DNA of 20,343 nucleotides, from the NCBI GenBank assembly GCA_001796525.1, contig MGMT01000042.1, positions 1 through 20,343 of the forward strand, read 5' to 3'. The notes beneath the pieces were generated by a model, which saw only the letters and a list, made by a program, of their open reading frames with translations, was not told the DNA's origin and did no database searches. The translations under genes and the position numbers were made by a program. The number at the start of each line of letters is the position of its first letter. The stretch's first letter is position 1. Positions 1 to 7,946 of the stretch are shown here, in pieces. This stretch comes from Chloroflexi bacterium RBG_13_51_52. GTDB lineage: Bacteria > Chloroflexota > Dehalococcoidia > Dehalococcoidales > RBG-16-60-22.

Positions 1-1585
1 CGACGAATACCTCGATGCGGGCGATATTGACGATATTATATTGACCTTCAGTGCCGAACTTGATTAACGAAACCCTATCGAGATAAGCCTGGAAGAGCAG
101 GAAAGCGGCCAGACCGGCGGAGACCATGGCGTAACCCTTGGTCAGGGCTTTGGTGGTATTGCCCACGGCATCCAGACGGTCGGTGATTTTACGCACTTCG
201 GGTCCGGCGCCAGCCATCTCGTTAATGCCGTTGGCGTTATCGGTAATAGGCCCGAAGGTATCCATAGATAGAACGTAAGGGCAGGTCATCAACATGCCCA
301 TCGTGGCTACCGCAGTGCCGAAAGCGCCGGCGCCCTGAACGTTACTCTGCGTGCCCATCCAGTAAGCGAGCAGCAATGATATGCCGATAATAAGAGCAGT
401 AGCGAAGGTGGTGGAAAAACCGACCGACATGCCCATGATGATATTGGTTGCCGGTCCGGTCTTGGAGGCTTCGGCAATATCGCGTACCGGCCGGTAGCGC
501 CATTCGGTATAGTACTGGGTAACGAAAACTATCACGATACTGGCGACGATGCCGACTATGCCGGCGCCGAAAAGCCACCAGTTATCCAGCATATAGTAGA
601 CCGTAATCCCCAGGCCGACTACCGAAAGAGCAATGGCGACAAAGTAGCCGCGGTTAAGGGCATTCATCGCGTTTTCATTTTCTTTAGCTCTAACGCAGAG
701 CAGCCCTACCATGCTGGCTATCATACCGAAACCGCGGACGCAGAGCGGGAATAATACCCAGGCAACGTTGCCCGTAGCAAGATAAACTAAGACGCCCAGA
801 ATCATTGCGCCGATATTCTCGGCAGCCGTTGACTCGAAAAGGTCGGCGCCGCGGCCGGCGCAGTCGCCTACATTATCGCCGACGAGGTCGGCAATGACAG
901 CCGGATTCCGCGGGTCGTCTTCCGGAATGCCGGCCTCAACCTTGCCGACGAGGTCGGCGCCGACGTCAGCAGCTTTAGTATAGATACCGCCGCCCAACTG
1001 GGCAAACAGGGCGACGAAGCTTGCGCCGAAACCAAAACCGACGATAAGGTGCGGGGCAGTCTCCGGGTTATTTTGACCACCGTAAGCAAAGAAAATTGCG
1101 GTCACCCCGATAAGGCTAAGGACAGTGATAAGGAAGCCTGATACCGCGCCGCCGCGGAGAGCGACATCGACAGCTTCTTTAAGGCTTTTCTGCGCGGCGG
1201 CAGCACAGCGCACATTAGATTTCACGGCAATGTACATACCGATGAAACCCGCCAGGCCGGAGCAGAATGCACCGACGAGGAAGGCTATAGATGTACGCAG
1301 ACCAACGTCAAAATTACTATAGCCATGTTTTTCAACGCCGGTATGGCCGAGAACAGCTACGAGCACACCAATGATGATAGCAATTACCACAGAATAAATC
1401 GCGATAGTGCTGTACTGGCGCTTAAGAAATGCCCAGGCTCCCTGGAAAATAATATCCCCGATTTCCTTCATTTTCGGGGTGCCGGTGGGGCGTTTCATTA
1501 CGTTTCTGACAAGAAATATGGCGAATATAATCGTAATGACGGCCGCTGCAGGAACAATCCAGAATATTCCCGGTAGTTGTGACAT
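1..1585 (-). CDS. hppA: Membrane-bound proton-pumping pyrophosphatase, K+-independent type (N-terminal part)
   Basis: This is an integral membrane enzyme that couples hydrolysis of pyrophosphate to ion pumping, normally H+, across the cytoplasmic membrane. I translated it by hand from the ATG at 1585-1583; 528 codons are present and the C-terminus lies beyond the window start. Many hydrophobic helices alternate with conserved cytoplasmic loops. Around residues 196-250 the family's substrate loop is intact: GGGIYTKAADVGADLVGK, then EDDPRNPAVIADLVGDNVGD and CAGRGADLFES. Residues 474-482 read VGNTTKALT. The Lys at 479 and Thr at 482 are the established markers of K+-independent pyrophosphatases (K+-dependent ones have Ala and Gly there), which mostly pump protons. 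A purine-rich ribosome site (AGGGGG) sits 3-8 bases before the start. PPi released by ligases such as the acyl-CoA ligase at 2266-3846 would be a natural substrate. The family call is very secure; the ion specificity is inferred. Confidence 0.96.
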   Translation of the reverse strand, partial: MSQLPGIFWIVPAAAVITIIFAIFLVRNVMKRPTGTPKMKEIGDIIFQGAWAFLKRQYSTIAIYSVVIAIIIGVLVAVLGHTGVEKHGYSNFDVGLRTSIAFLVGAFCSGLAGFIGMYIAVKSNVRCAAAAQKSLKEAVDVALRGGAVSGFLITVLSLIGVTAIFFAYGGQNNPETAPHLIVGFGFGASFVALFAQLGGGIYTKAADVGADLVGKVEAGIPEDDPRNPAVIADLVGDNVGDCAGRGADLFESTAAENIGAMILGVLVYLATGNVAWVLFPLCVRGFGMIASMVGLLCVRAKENENAMNALNRGYFVAIALSVVGLGITVYYMLDNWWLFGAGIVGIVASIVIVFVTQYYTEWRYRPVRDIAEASKTGPATNIIMGMSVGFSTTFATALIIGISLLLAYWMGTQSNVQGAGAFGTAVATMGMLMTCPYVLSMDTFGPITDNANGINEMAGAGPEVRKITDRLDAVGNTTKALTKGYAMVSAGLAAFLLFQAYLDRVSLIKFGTEGQYNIVNIARIEVFV

Positions 1586-1601
1586 TTTCCCCCTTTTCTG
1601 C

Positions 1602-1619
1602 CAAGCTTGTTGAAGCTTG
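1602..1619 (-). promoter_or_regulatory. Hairpin in the hppA leader (7-4-7 inverted repeat)
   Basis: CAAGCTT and AAGCTTG form a perfect 7 bp stem with a 4-base loop, ending 8 bases before the AGGGGG ribosome site of the pyrophosphatase gene. A third AGCTTG copy at 1620-1625 could offer an alternative pairing partner. No T-run follows, so it is not a typical terminator. A role in mRNA stability or translation is inference. Confidence 0.4.
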
Positions 1620-1628
1620 AGCTTGTGA

Positions 1629-1658
1629 TTATTATTTCTCCGGAGAGTTCTAACTCAA
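1629..1658 (-). promoter_or_regulatory. hppA: Possible promoter of hppA
   Basis: On the minus strand TTGAGT (1658-1653) is followed after 18 bases by TAATAA (1634-1629), about 45 bases before the ATG. The match to the housekeeping consensus is only moderate, and the AT-rich context makes chance matches likely. Confidence 0.3.
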
Positions 1659-1692
1659 AACTCACCAGCTAATTTAGATTTGTTAAAACAAC

Positions 1693-1719
1693 AGAGCAGG
1701 AGATACTACCCCCTGCTCT
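1693..1719 (-). terminator. Rho-independent terminator after the acyl-CoA ligase/flavoprotein pair
   Basis: AGAGCAGG (1693-1700) pairs perfectly with CCTGCTCT (1712-1719) around an 11-base loop. Read on the minus strand, the stem is followed by TGTTGTTTTAAC, a U-rich tail. It lies about 90 bases past the stop at 1808 and upstream of the hppA leader, as expected for a terminator separating the two minus-strand units. Confidence 0.65.
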
Positions 1720-1807
1720 ATATTGTTTCACCATTATAAGCACATGGTTATTCATGATTATAATATGATTCTAAATTATATAATGTATTAACTGGTTATT
1801 ATCTTGA

Positions 1808-2239
1808 TTATTTGCCGAATTTAATCCTGGGCAGACTGGCTTCCTTCATGCTATCGGCCATCGTCCAGAAATAGGCTTCGCCGGTATATACCTGGAATAC
1901 CACCAGCAACGGATTGCCCGGTTCGGTAATGCCGAAGTTCTTTACAAACGGCCTCTCCTCGATGCACTTTGCCCTGATTTTATTATCGGTGATGATTTTA
2001 ACTTTGCCGGATACTCGCAGTACTTTGCTAAAATCTTTAGCGTTGAAATAAAGTTCCACCTTTGGGTTCTTTTTTATTTGCTTGTATAGGGCTTTGACGG
2101 TTTGCGCCTGGAAATAAAACCCGGTCTCATCGGCATACCACATGCCCATAGCTCTAACCCGGGGCTGGTCGCCTTCCGCCGTCGCCAGGTAGCACGTTTT
2201 ATTGTCATTGGCAAATTTTACGCAGTCTTTAAAATCCAT
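1808..2239 (-). CDS. Pyridoxamine 5'-phosphate oxidase-like FMN-binding split-barrel protein
   Basis: This is a 143-residue protein of the PNPOx-like split beta-barrel superfamily, whose members bind FMN, F420 or haem and often act as dimeric flavin reductases or oxidases. The family pattern is visible: an N-terminal helix, a strand (CYLATAEGDQPRVRAMGMWY) that usually contacts the flavin phosphate, the FYFQAQTVKALYKQIKKNPKV segment, and a closing strand with LRVSGKVKII. True PdxH is about 200 residues, so this is a short relative of unknown substrate. The ATG at 2239 has a strong AAGGAG 7 bases upstream. It begins 26 bases after the acyl-CoA ligase stop and precedes a terminator, so the two are probably co-transcribed. 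The fold call is secure. A link to fatty or aromatic acid metabolism is inferred only from the neighbour. Confidence 0.85.
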   Translation of the reverse strand: MDFKDCVKFANDNKTCYLATAEGDQPRVRAMGMWYADETGFYFQAQTVKALYKQIKKNPKVELYFNAKDFSKVLRVSGKVKIITDNKIRAKCIEERPFVKNFGITEPGNPLLVVFQVYTGEAYFWTMADSMKEASLPRIKFGK

Positions 2240-2265
2240 AGTATTCTCCTTTGAAAGTGAAATGG

Positions 2266-3846
2266 CTATTTACTGCCTTTAGGATTCCATTTTACATCGG
2301 CGTAGCGTTCTCTTAACTTGGGCTTTTCGATTTTCCCGGTTGGGTTACGCGGCACGTCCCCGAACAGGATGATTCTCGGCCAGGCATACTTGGGAAGCAT
2401 TGGTTCGTAGTATGCCTTCATTTCTTCTTCGGTTACCGTATATCCTTCTTTAGGCTGGACCACGGCTGCCACCACTTCACCATATCTTTCATCCTGAACG
2501 CCGATAATAGCCACGTCTTTTACCTTGGGTTGACCGATTAGCACGGATTCGAGGTCTACCGGGTAGATATTCTCGCCGCCGCTGATGATAAGGTCTTTTT
2601 TCCGGTCGACATACGAGATAAAGCCCTCTTCGTCCTGTTTAACGAGGTCGCCGGTATAAAGCCAGCCGTCACGTAAAGTCTCGGCGGTTTTTTCCGGGTT
2701 CTTGTAATAACACTTCATTATATTAGCCCCGCGGAGGATTATTTCACCGACGGTACCAGCCGGGACATCATTGCCTTTGTCATCAATCACGCGGGCATCC
2801 AGGTTGAGTCGGGGATAGCCGAAAGACCCGAGTTTATGCAGGTTTTCCAGCCCGAGGTGCATACACGGCCCCGACGATTCGGTAAGACCGTAATTTTCTT
2901 CATACTGGATATCAGGGAAGTACTTCAGGAAACGCCGTACAAGTACCGGGGGAATAGGCTGCGCGCCGGAGTGCACCAGCCGGAGAGAGCTCATATCGTA
3001 GTCGGATAGTTTCATATCGCCTTTATCGAGGGCGGTAACGATATCCTGCAGCCAGGGCACCAGGAGCATGCAGATGGTCACTTTTTCCTTGTGGATGGTT
3101 TCTAAGATTAATTTGGCGGTGACTCTTTCGCCGCCGGTAGTCATAACCGCTCTGCCCCCGCCGATAAGACTACCGAACCAGTGCATTTTGCCTCCGGTGT
3201 GGTAAAGGGGCTGGATTAGTAAAAAACAGTCCTGGCGATTCTCACGGTGTGAGAAGTTTTCGTTGACGGCGGTATGCTCCAGACTGCGATGGCACAGGAG
3301 GGTGGCTTTCGGGTCGCCGGTTGTGCCCGAGGTGAAATACAAGCCGGCTTCATCCTCGCCGGTAAGCTGAATTTTCGGGGCTGCGGTTGAAGCTTTAGCC
3401 AGGGCTTCCTCGTAGTTTTCCATGCCTTGAGGTGTTTTTTCACCGACGAAGATAAACTTTTTAACATTTTTTAGCTCGGGGCGGATTTCATCCACCCTTT
3501 CCAGAAAATCCTGGTCGAGAACCATTATTTTGGGCTCTGCAATATCGGCGCAGTATTTAATCTGCCGGCTGATGAATCTAAAATTTAGCGGTGCCGCGAT
3601 GGCGCCGGTCTTTAGAATTCCAAAATAAGCCTCGAGCCAGGATATTGAATTCATCATCAGGTGCATTACGATATCGCCCTTTTTAATACCGCGGTCGATG
3701 AGCATGTTAGCGACACGGTTTGCCCTCTCATCGAATTCTTTCCACGTAAATGGTTTTCTCAAACCCTTACTCGGTGTAATTTCCACCAAGGCAATAGCAT
3801 CAGGGGTCAACCTGGCGTTTCTTGCGAGTATTTCCGTAATGGTCAT
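2266..3846 (-). CDS. AMP-forming acyl-CoA synthetase (ANL superfamily)
   Basis: The 526-residue enzyme activates a carboxylic acid with ATP to an acyl-adenylate, then transfers it to CoA, releasing AMP and PPi. All core motifs are readable: the phosphate loop FTSGTTGDPK (171-180), YGLTES (319-324), the YTGD motif (397-400), the hinge region DRKKDLIISGGENIYPVDLE (414-433), and NPTGKIEKPK (501-510) with the catalytic Lys at 505. Length and motifs match medium/long-chain fatty acid-CoA ligases of the FadD/caiC type. The chain length or aromatic specificity cannot be read from these motifs. The ATG at 3846 is preceded by AGGAG with 7-base spacing. It is transcribed divergently from prfA and leads into the small flavin-binding protein. 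The ETF genes 2 kb away make a role in acid degradation plausible, but that is inference. Confidence 0.93.
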   Translation of the reverse strand: MTITEILARNARLTPDAIALVEITPSKGLRKPFTWKEFDERANRVANMLIDRGIKKGDIVMHLMMNSISWLEAYFGILKTGAIAAPLNFRFISRQIKYCADIAEPKIMVLDQDFLERVDEIRPELKNVKKFIFVGEKTPQGMENYEEALAKASTAAPKIQLTGEDEAGLYFTSGTTGDPKATLLCHRSLEHTAVNENFSHRENRQDCFLLIQPLYHTGGKMHWFGSLIGGGRAVMTTGGERVTAKLILETIHKEKVTICMLLVPWLQDIVTALDKGDMKLSDYDMSSLRLVHSGAQPIPPVLVRRFLKYFPDIQYEENYGLTESSGPCMHLGLENLHKLGSFGYPRLNLDARVIDDKGNDVPAGTVGEIILRGANIMKCYYKNPEKTAETLRDGWLYTGDLVKQDEEGFISYVDRKKDLIISGGENIYPVDLESVLIGQPKVKDVAIIGVQDERYGEVVAAVVQPKEGYTVTEEEMKAYYEPMLPKYAWPRIILFGDVPRNPTGKIEKPKLRERYADVKWNPKGSK

Positions 3847-4077
3847 AGTCCGGCTCCTTTTACCCTATATTAGACTATTTTGGAAGAAAAACGAAGGTAA
3901 TAATGACATGATGTTTGCATGAAAGAAATAGTATTAACGGTATCAATTATTGAATTGCCGATTGAAGGTGTGATGAACACGATTGATTATAGTCTATTGG
4001 AAAGTGGCGTGTCAATTAATTCAGCTTTGAGAGCCATCTGTTGCTGTGCTATAATTTTGTTAAGGAAAGCAAGAATC
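3847..4077. other. Divergent intergenic region between acyl-CoA ligase and prfA
   Basis: These 231 bases separate two genes reading away from each other. They carry the ligase ribosome site next to 3846, the prfA promoter and ribosome site at the right end, and an AT-rich inverted repeat CAATT-ATTG-AATTG near 3944-3957. An open frame runs through 3919-4077 in phase with prfA, but the promoter lies inside it, so it is not taken as coding. Confidence 0.6.
4027..4055 (+). promoter_or_regulatory. prfA: Promoter of the prfA unit
   Basis: TTGAGA (4027-4032), a 17-base spacer and a perfect TATAAT (4050-4055) make a near-consensus housekeeping promoter. Transcription would start near 4062, giving a very short leader. 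The ribosome site AAGGA (4062-4066) stands 11 bases before the ATG at 4078. This placement decides the prfA start. Confidence 0.75.
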
Positions 4078-5148
4078 ATGATAGAGCAGCTAAAGAAAAT
4101 CGAAAAGCGATACCAGGAAATAAATGAGAAGCTGGCGCAGACTGAAATAGCTACCAATCTCAACCAGGTGCAGGCATTGTCTCAAGAGAGAGCCAGGCTT
4201 GAAGATATCGTTAATAAATATCGTAAGTACAGGAAAATCGCCAAAGAACTCGAAGATGTAAAGGCGATGGGCGCCGATGGAAATGACGAAGATATGTCTG
4301 CCCTTATCAAGCAGGAAAGCTCCGCATTGCAGGAAAAGCTGGGTGAATTGACGGAAGAACTGCGGCTGGCCCTGCTGCCTAAAGACCCTAATGATGAGAA
4401 GGATATTATCGTGGAAATACGGGCGGGGACGGGCGGTAATGAAGCCGCGTTTTTCGCCGCCGACCTTTACCGCATGTACAGCCGTTACGCACAAAATCAG
4501 GGCTGGAAAACCGATGTTATCAGTTTGAGCGAAAGCGGCATCGGCGGCTTTAAAGAAATTATCTTTGAAGTTAGAGGAAAAAAGGCTTACAGTCGTCTTA
4601 AATACGAGAGCGGCGTCCATCGCGTGCAGCGCGTGCCGGTTACCGAGGCTTCCGGCAGGATTCACACCTCAACGGCTACCGTGGCGGTCTTGCCTAAAGC
4701 GGAAGAGGTTGATATCGATATCAACCCCGACGACCTGAAAATCGATGTATTCCACAGCGGCGGCGCCGGCGGTCAGAATGTCAATAAGGTTGCCACAGCC
4801 ATCCGCGTCACCCACCTGCCTACGGGGATGGTGGTCGTCTGCCAGGACGAACGCTCGCAGCTCCAGAATAAAGTCAAGGCGCTTTCCGTGCTGCGCACAC
4901 GGCTGCTGGATATAAAGAGACGCAAGCAGGAAGAAGCTATAACTTCACAGCGCCGCTCACAGGTCGGCACCGGAGAACGCGCTGAAAAGATAAGGACTTA
5001 CAACTATCCCCAGGACCGCATTTCCGACCACCGCATTAACACTACGCTGCACAACCTCCCCCGCTTCATGGAGGGAGAACTGGATGGGCTTATCGATGCC
5101 CTATCCGCTGATGAGCACGAGAAACAGCTTGAGGAACAGAAAGTGTGA
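4078..5148 (+). CDS. prfA: Peptide chain release factor 1
   Basis: RF1 recognises UAA and UAG in the ribosomal A site and triggers release of the finished peptide. The protein is 356 residues from the ATG at 4078, close to the usual 355-360. The reading frame stays open upstream to 3919, but those 53 extra residues do not resemble RF1 and contain the promoter, so I reject the longer start. Visible motifs are the domain 2 stretch EIRAGTGGNEAA (113-124), the codon-reading tripeptide PVT (187-189, the P-x-T form that marks RF1 rather than RF2), and the catalytic GGQ (231-233), whose Gln is the methylation target of PrmC. Its TGA overlaps the GTG of prmC, so translation of the substrate and its methyltransferase is coupled. 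The assignment is essentially certain. Confidence 0.97.
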   Translation: MIEQLKKIEKRYQEINEKLAQTEIATNLNQVQALSQERARLEDIVNKYRKYRKIAKELEDVKAMGADGNDEDMSALIKQESSALQEKLGELTEELRLALLPKDPNDEKDIIVEIRAGTGGNEAAFFAADLYRMYSRYAQNQGWKTDVISLSESGIGGFKEIIFEVRGKKAYSRLKYESGVHRVQRVPVTEASGRIHTSTATVAVLPKAEEVDIDINPDDLKIDVFHSGGAGGQNVNKVATAIRVTHLPTGMVVVCQDERSQLQNKVKALSVLRTRLLDIKRRKQEEAITSQRRSQVGTGERAEKIRTYNYPQDRISDHRINTTLHNLPRFMEGELDGLIDALSADEHEKQLEEQKV

Positions 5149-5984
5149 AACGCAGACAGGCGTTAGCGCAAGCTCGTACGGTTCTCGCGGGTAATAATAT
5201 CGATGACGCCTCAATAGAAGGCGAAATTCTCTTAAGACACGTACTGGGGATAAGCCGCGCCCGGTTATTTGCCGACCTTGACGGCGATGTAAGTCCTCAT
5301 CAGGAAAAAACACTTATGGAGTTGGTGGCGCGGCGCGTGCGTGGGGAACCTGCCTCTTATATCACCGGCCGCCGGGAGTTCTACGGCCTTGATTTCATAG
5401 TCAATCCTCATGTTCTTATACCACGCCCCGAGACCGAATTGCTGGTTGAAAAGGCTATTAACCTTTGCCGAAAAAATAGCTATTCTAAAATCGCTGATAT
5501 CGGCACGGGCTGCGGTGTTGTTGCCATCAGCCTGGCTGTCAACCTGCCCGAAAAAACTATCTATGCTATTGATATTTCTTCATCAGCCCTGGAGGTTGCA
5601 AGGGAAAATTGCCGGATACATAAAACTCTGGATAGAGTTATTCTTTTAGAAGGCGATATGCTGGAACCTCTCCCGGGGCCCGTCGACCTTATCATCGCCA
5701 ACCTGCCTTATGTCAGGGGAACCGATATATCAAACAAAGGAGAATTGAGCTTTGAACCGAGACTGGCTTTAGATGGTGGAGAAGAGGGACTGGATAAAAT
5801 AAAAAAATTATGCCTCCAGGCTGGCAAGAAGCTCTGCAAAAACGGAAGCCTACTTTTAGAAATAGGGCAGGGTCAGGCGGAAGCGTTAAAGAATGATTTA
5901 CATAATATTTTTCCGTCAGCCTTGATAGAAGTAGAACGGGACCTGGCTGGAATCGAGAGAATGGTATGTTTGAGTTTGACATAG
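5145..5984 (+). CDS. prmC: Release factor glutamine methyltransferase
   Basis: PrmC methylates the Gln of the release-factor GGQ motif, using S-adenosylmethionine. The 279-residue protein has the expected N-terminal helical substrate-binding domain (about 1-85, including GEPASYITGRREFYGLDF), then IPRPETELLVE (92-102) and a Rossmann methyltransferase domain with DIGTGCG (118-124). The active-site tetrapeptide, normally NPPY, reads NLPY here (186-189, codons aac-ctg-cct-tat). The Asn and Tyr are kept but the first Pro is lost. The start is GTG at 5145, overlapping the prfA stop as GTGA, with GAGGA 9 bases upstream. Position after prfA is the classic arrangement and supports the name. Whether the Leu changes activity cannot be told from sequence. 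Confidence 0.94.
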   Translation: MKRRQALAQARTVLAGNNIDDASIEGEILLRHVLGISRARLFADLDGDVSPHQEKTLMELVARRVRGEPASYITGRREFYGLDFIVNPHVLIPRPETELLVEKAINLCRKNSYSKIADIGTGCGVVAISLAVNLPEKTIYAIDISSSALEVARENCRIHKTLDRVILLEGDMLEPLPGPVDLIIANLPYVRGTDISNKGELSFEPRLALDGGEEGLDKIKKLCLQAGKKLCKNGSLLLEIGQGQAEALKNDLHNIFPSALIEVERDLAGIERMVCLSLT

Positions 5985-6050
5985 CCAAAAGCAAAATGAT
6001 AAATTATTTGGGAATCCCACGTAGTTTTATTACAGGAAAGAGTATTTTTA

Positions 6051-6848
6051 ATGAATATTATCGTTTGTGTCAAACAGGTCATCGACCCTGAAGCGCCGCC
6101 AGCAAGTTTTAAAATCGATGCGGCTAAAAACAGGGCTGAAATGCACGGCGTGCCGCCGGTAATCGACCCATATGGAGAATATGCCGTGGAGGCGGGACTG
6201 CGCGTAAAGGAAGCCGGGGGCGGAAAGATTACAGTGATAAGTTTAGGCGTAAACCTGCTGCGTGAGGTGGTTAAAAAACCGCTGGCAATGGGCGCTGACG
6301 AACTTATTTTACTTGATGACGAAGCTTACGCCGGAGGTGACAGCTGGTCTAATGCCTATTCCCTCGCAATGGCGATAAAAAAAGCAGGAGCTTTCGATAT
6401 GATACTATGCGGTCGTGAAGCCTCCGATACCAATGCCGGGCAGACCGGGCCGGCTATTTCCGAGATATTGGGGCTCCCCTGTATTACCCTGGCAAGAAAG
6501 ATAGAAGTAAAAGACAGCCAACTCCGCATAGAAAGAGTAAATTCTTCAGGTTATGATGTCATCGAGTCGCCGCTGCCGGCGGTGGTTACCGTTAGCAATG
6601 AAATAGGACAGCCCCGTTACCCCACCGTCAAAGGCATTATGGCGGCTAAAAAGATAGAGCCGGTTATCTGGAAACCCACTGATATCGGTATTGAGGCAGC
6701 AGGCACAGGAGCAAACACACAGCGGACCAAACTGCGCAAGCTTTTCCAGCCGGTATACGAAGGAAAATGTGATTTCGCTGCCGGGGATAGTCCCGAAGAG
6801 ATGGCTGTCGACCTTGCCGTGAAACTTAGACAAGCCAAGGTGCTATAA
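6051..6848 (+). CDS. etfB: Electron transfer flavoprotein, beta subunit
   Basis: This is the small subunit (265 residues) of the heterodimeric ETF that carries electrons from flavin dehydrogenases, typically acyl-CoA dehydrogenases, to a membrane quinone reductase or another acceptor. The N-terminus NIIVCVKQVIDPEAP and the GVPPVIDPYGEYAVEAGLRV segment match the FixA/EtfB start. CGREASDTNAGQTGPAISEILG (near 117-138) is the conserved nucleotide-site region, and the C-terminal arm reaches towards the alpha subunit. A weak ribosome site, AGGAAAG, lies upstream, and the gene follows prmC by 66 bases with no obvious terminator between them. etfA follows after 21 bases. I cannot decide between AMP-containing and electron-bifurcating forms from the motifs alone. 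Confidence 0.93.
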   Translation: MNIIVCVKQVIDPEAPPASFKIDAAKNRAEMHGVPPVIDPYGEYAVEAGLRVKEAGGGKITVISLGVNLLREVVKKPLAMGADELILLDDEAYAGGDSWSNAYSLAMAIKKAGAFDMILCGREASDTNAGQTGPAISEILGLPCITLARKIEVKDSQLRIERVNSSGYDVIESPLPAVVTVSNEIGQPRYPTVKGIMAAKKIEPVIWKPTDIGIEAAGTGANTQRTKLRKLFQPVYEGKCDFAAGDSPEEMAVDLAVKLRQAKVL

Positions 6849-6869
6849 AGAATATAGAGGTGACTGATA

Positions 6870-7868
6870 ATGTCTGATTATGAAGGCGTAGCCGTTTACT
6901 GTGAAACTAAGGAAGATAAAATCCTGCCGATTGCCGCGGAAGGTCTCGGGATAGGCAGAAAGCTGGCGGATACTCTCGGGCAGAAACTCTCGGCTGTAAT
7001 CGTCGGCGGCAATATAAGCGGACTGGCACAGCAGATTATTTCCTGCGGCGCCGATAAGGTCTATATCGTTGACGACCTTCAACTTAAAGACTACCAGGCG
7101 GATGTTTATATCAGCGTTTTGGAAAAGGTAATTAAGCAGGTAAAGCCGCAGATTATTATCATGGGACAGACCGATTACGGGCGCGAGCTGGCGCCGAGGC
7201 TGGCTTTCCGACTGGGCACGGCCGCAACGATGGATTGCGTCGACCTGGCTATCGACGCCGAGTCGAAACGCCTGCTTCAGACCAAGCCGGTCTATGGAGG
7301 CAATGCCCAGGCTGTATTTATTACGGAGACCGACCCGCAGGTAGTCACGATACGCACCAAGGCTATGGAGGCTCTTACGCCGGATACTTCTAGAAAGGGA
7401 GAATCTGTTACCATTCCAGCGGATCTGGATGCATCCGTAATCAAGACCAAGACTCTGGAGCGGGTCGTGGAAGAGGTGGCCGGCATTAAAATCGAAGACG
7501 CACAGGTGGTGGTTGCCGGAGGGAGGGGAATCGGCAGCGCCGATGGATTCAAACAGCTGGATGAGTTAGCAAAACTGTTGAAAGGAGCTGTTGGCGCCAG
7601 CAGGCCTCCCTGCGATAACGGGTGGATACCGGATATGGCGCAGGTTGGTCTTACCGGAAAAATTATCGCCCCTGAAATTTATATCGCGGTGGCTATATCC
7701 GGCTCCAGCCAGCACATGAGCGGATGTTCCGGCTCTAAAACGATTATCGCTATAAATAGAGACAAGGAAGCCAATATCTTCCGCCAGGCGCGTTTCGGGG
7801 TCATCGGCGACTGGAAAAAGGTTTTACCCGCCTTTACACAGAAATTAAAGGAATTGATGGCTTCTTAA
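6870..7868 (+). CDS. etfA: Electron transfer flavoprotein, alpha subunit
   Basis: This 332-residue partner of EtfB provides most of the FAD site. The C-terminal FAD domain shows AGGRGIGS (216-223), GASRPPCDNGW (242-252), QVGLTGKIIAPEIYIAVAISG (258-278) followed by SSQH, and AINRDKEANIF (294-304), in the order typical of ETF-alpha. The canonical GQTGK is GLTGK here, and GAIQH is GSSQH; the flavin-contacting Ser and His remain. The N-terminal domain is the usual Rossmann-like ETF fold. GAGGTGA 6 bases before the ATG is a good ribosome site. No acyl-CoA dehydrogenase or ETF:quinone oxidoreductase is in the window, so the redox partners are unknown. A bidirectional terminator follows within 60 bases. 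Confidence 0.94.
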   Translation: MSDYEGVAVYCETKEDKILPIAAEGLGIGRKLADTLGQKLSAVIVGGNISGLAQQIISCGADKVYIVDDLQLKDYQADVYISVLEKVIKQVKPQIIIMGQTDYGRELAPRLAFRLGTAATMDCVDLAIDAESKRLLQTKPVYGGNAQAVFITETDPQVVTIRTKAMEALTPDTSRKGESVTIPADLDASVIKTKTLERVVEEVAGIKIEDAQVVVAGGRGIGSADGFKQLDELAKLLKGAVGASRPPCDNGWIPDMAQVGLTGKIIAPEIYIAVAISGSSQHMSGCSGSKTIIAINRDKEANIFRQARFGVIGDWKKVLPAFTQKLKELMAS

Positions 7869-7896
7869 CCAGTTGCCACATCCTTTTTAAAAAAGA

Positions 7897-7933
7897 ATGA
7901 CGTCCTCTAAAAAGGGAAGTCATCTTATTTTTT
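7897..7933. terminator. Bidirectional terminator between etfA and the EF-G-like gene
   Basis: ATGAC-G-TCC (7897-7905) pairs with GGA-A-GTCAT (7915-7923), giving a stem of 5 plus 3 bp with one G/A mismatch. On the plus strand it is followed by CTTATTTTTT. On the minus strand it is followed by TCTTTTTTAAAAAGG. Both flanking genes converge on it, so it can serve either. Confidence 0.7.
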
Positions 7934-7946
7934 GAGAGCGCCATGT

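Noticed and set aside
868..1089. 73-residue minus-strand frame inside hppA
   Set aside because: It is a shifted-frame shadow of the pyrophosphatase, which reads through intact from 1585 to the window edge.
3919..4077. N-terminal extension of prfA giving 409 residues
   Set aside because: A near-consensus promoter (4027-4055) and the ribosome site lie inside it. The extra residues do not look like RF1, and the ATG at 4078 gives the standard length.
4090..4665. 191-residue open frame on the minus strand inside prfA
   Set aside because: It is antisense to the highly conserved RF1 core; its length follows from the codon use of prfA and it has no motif of its own.
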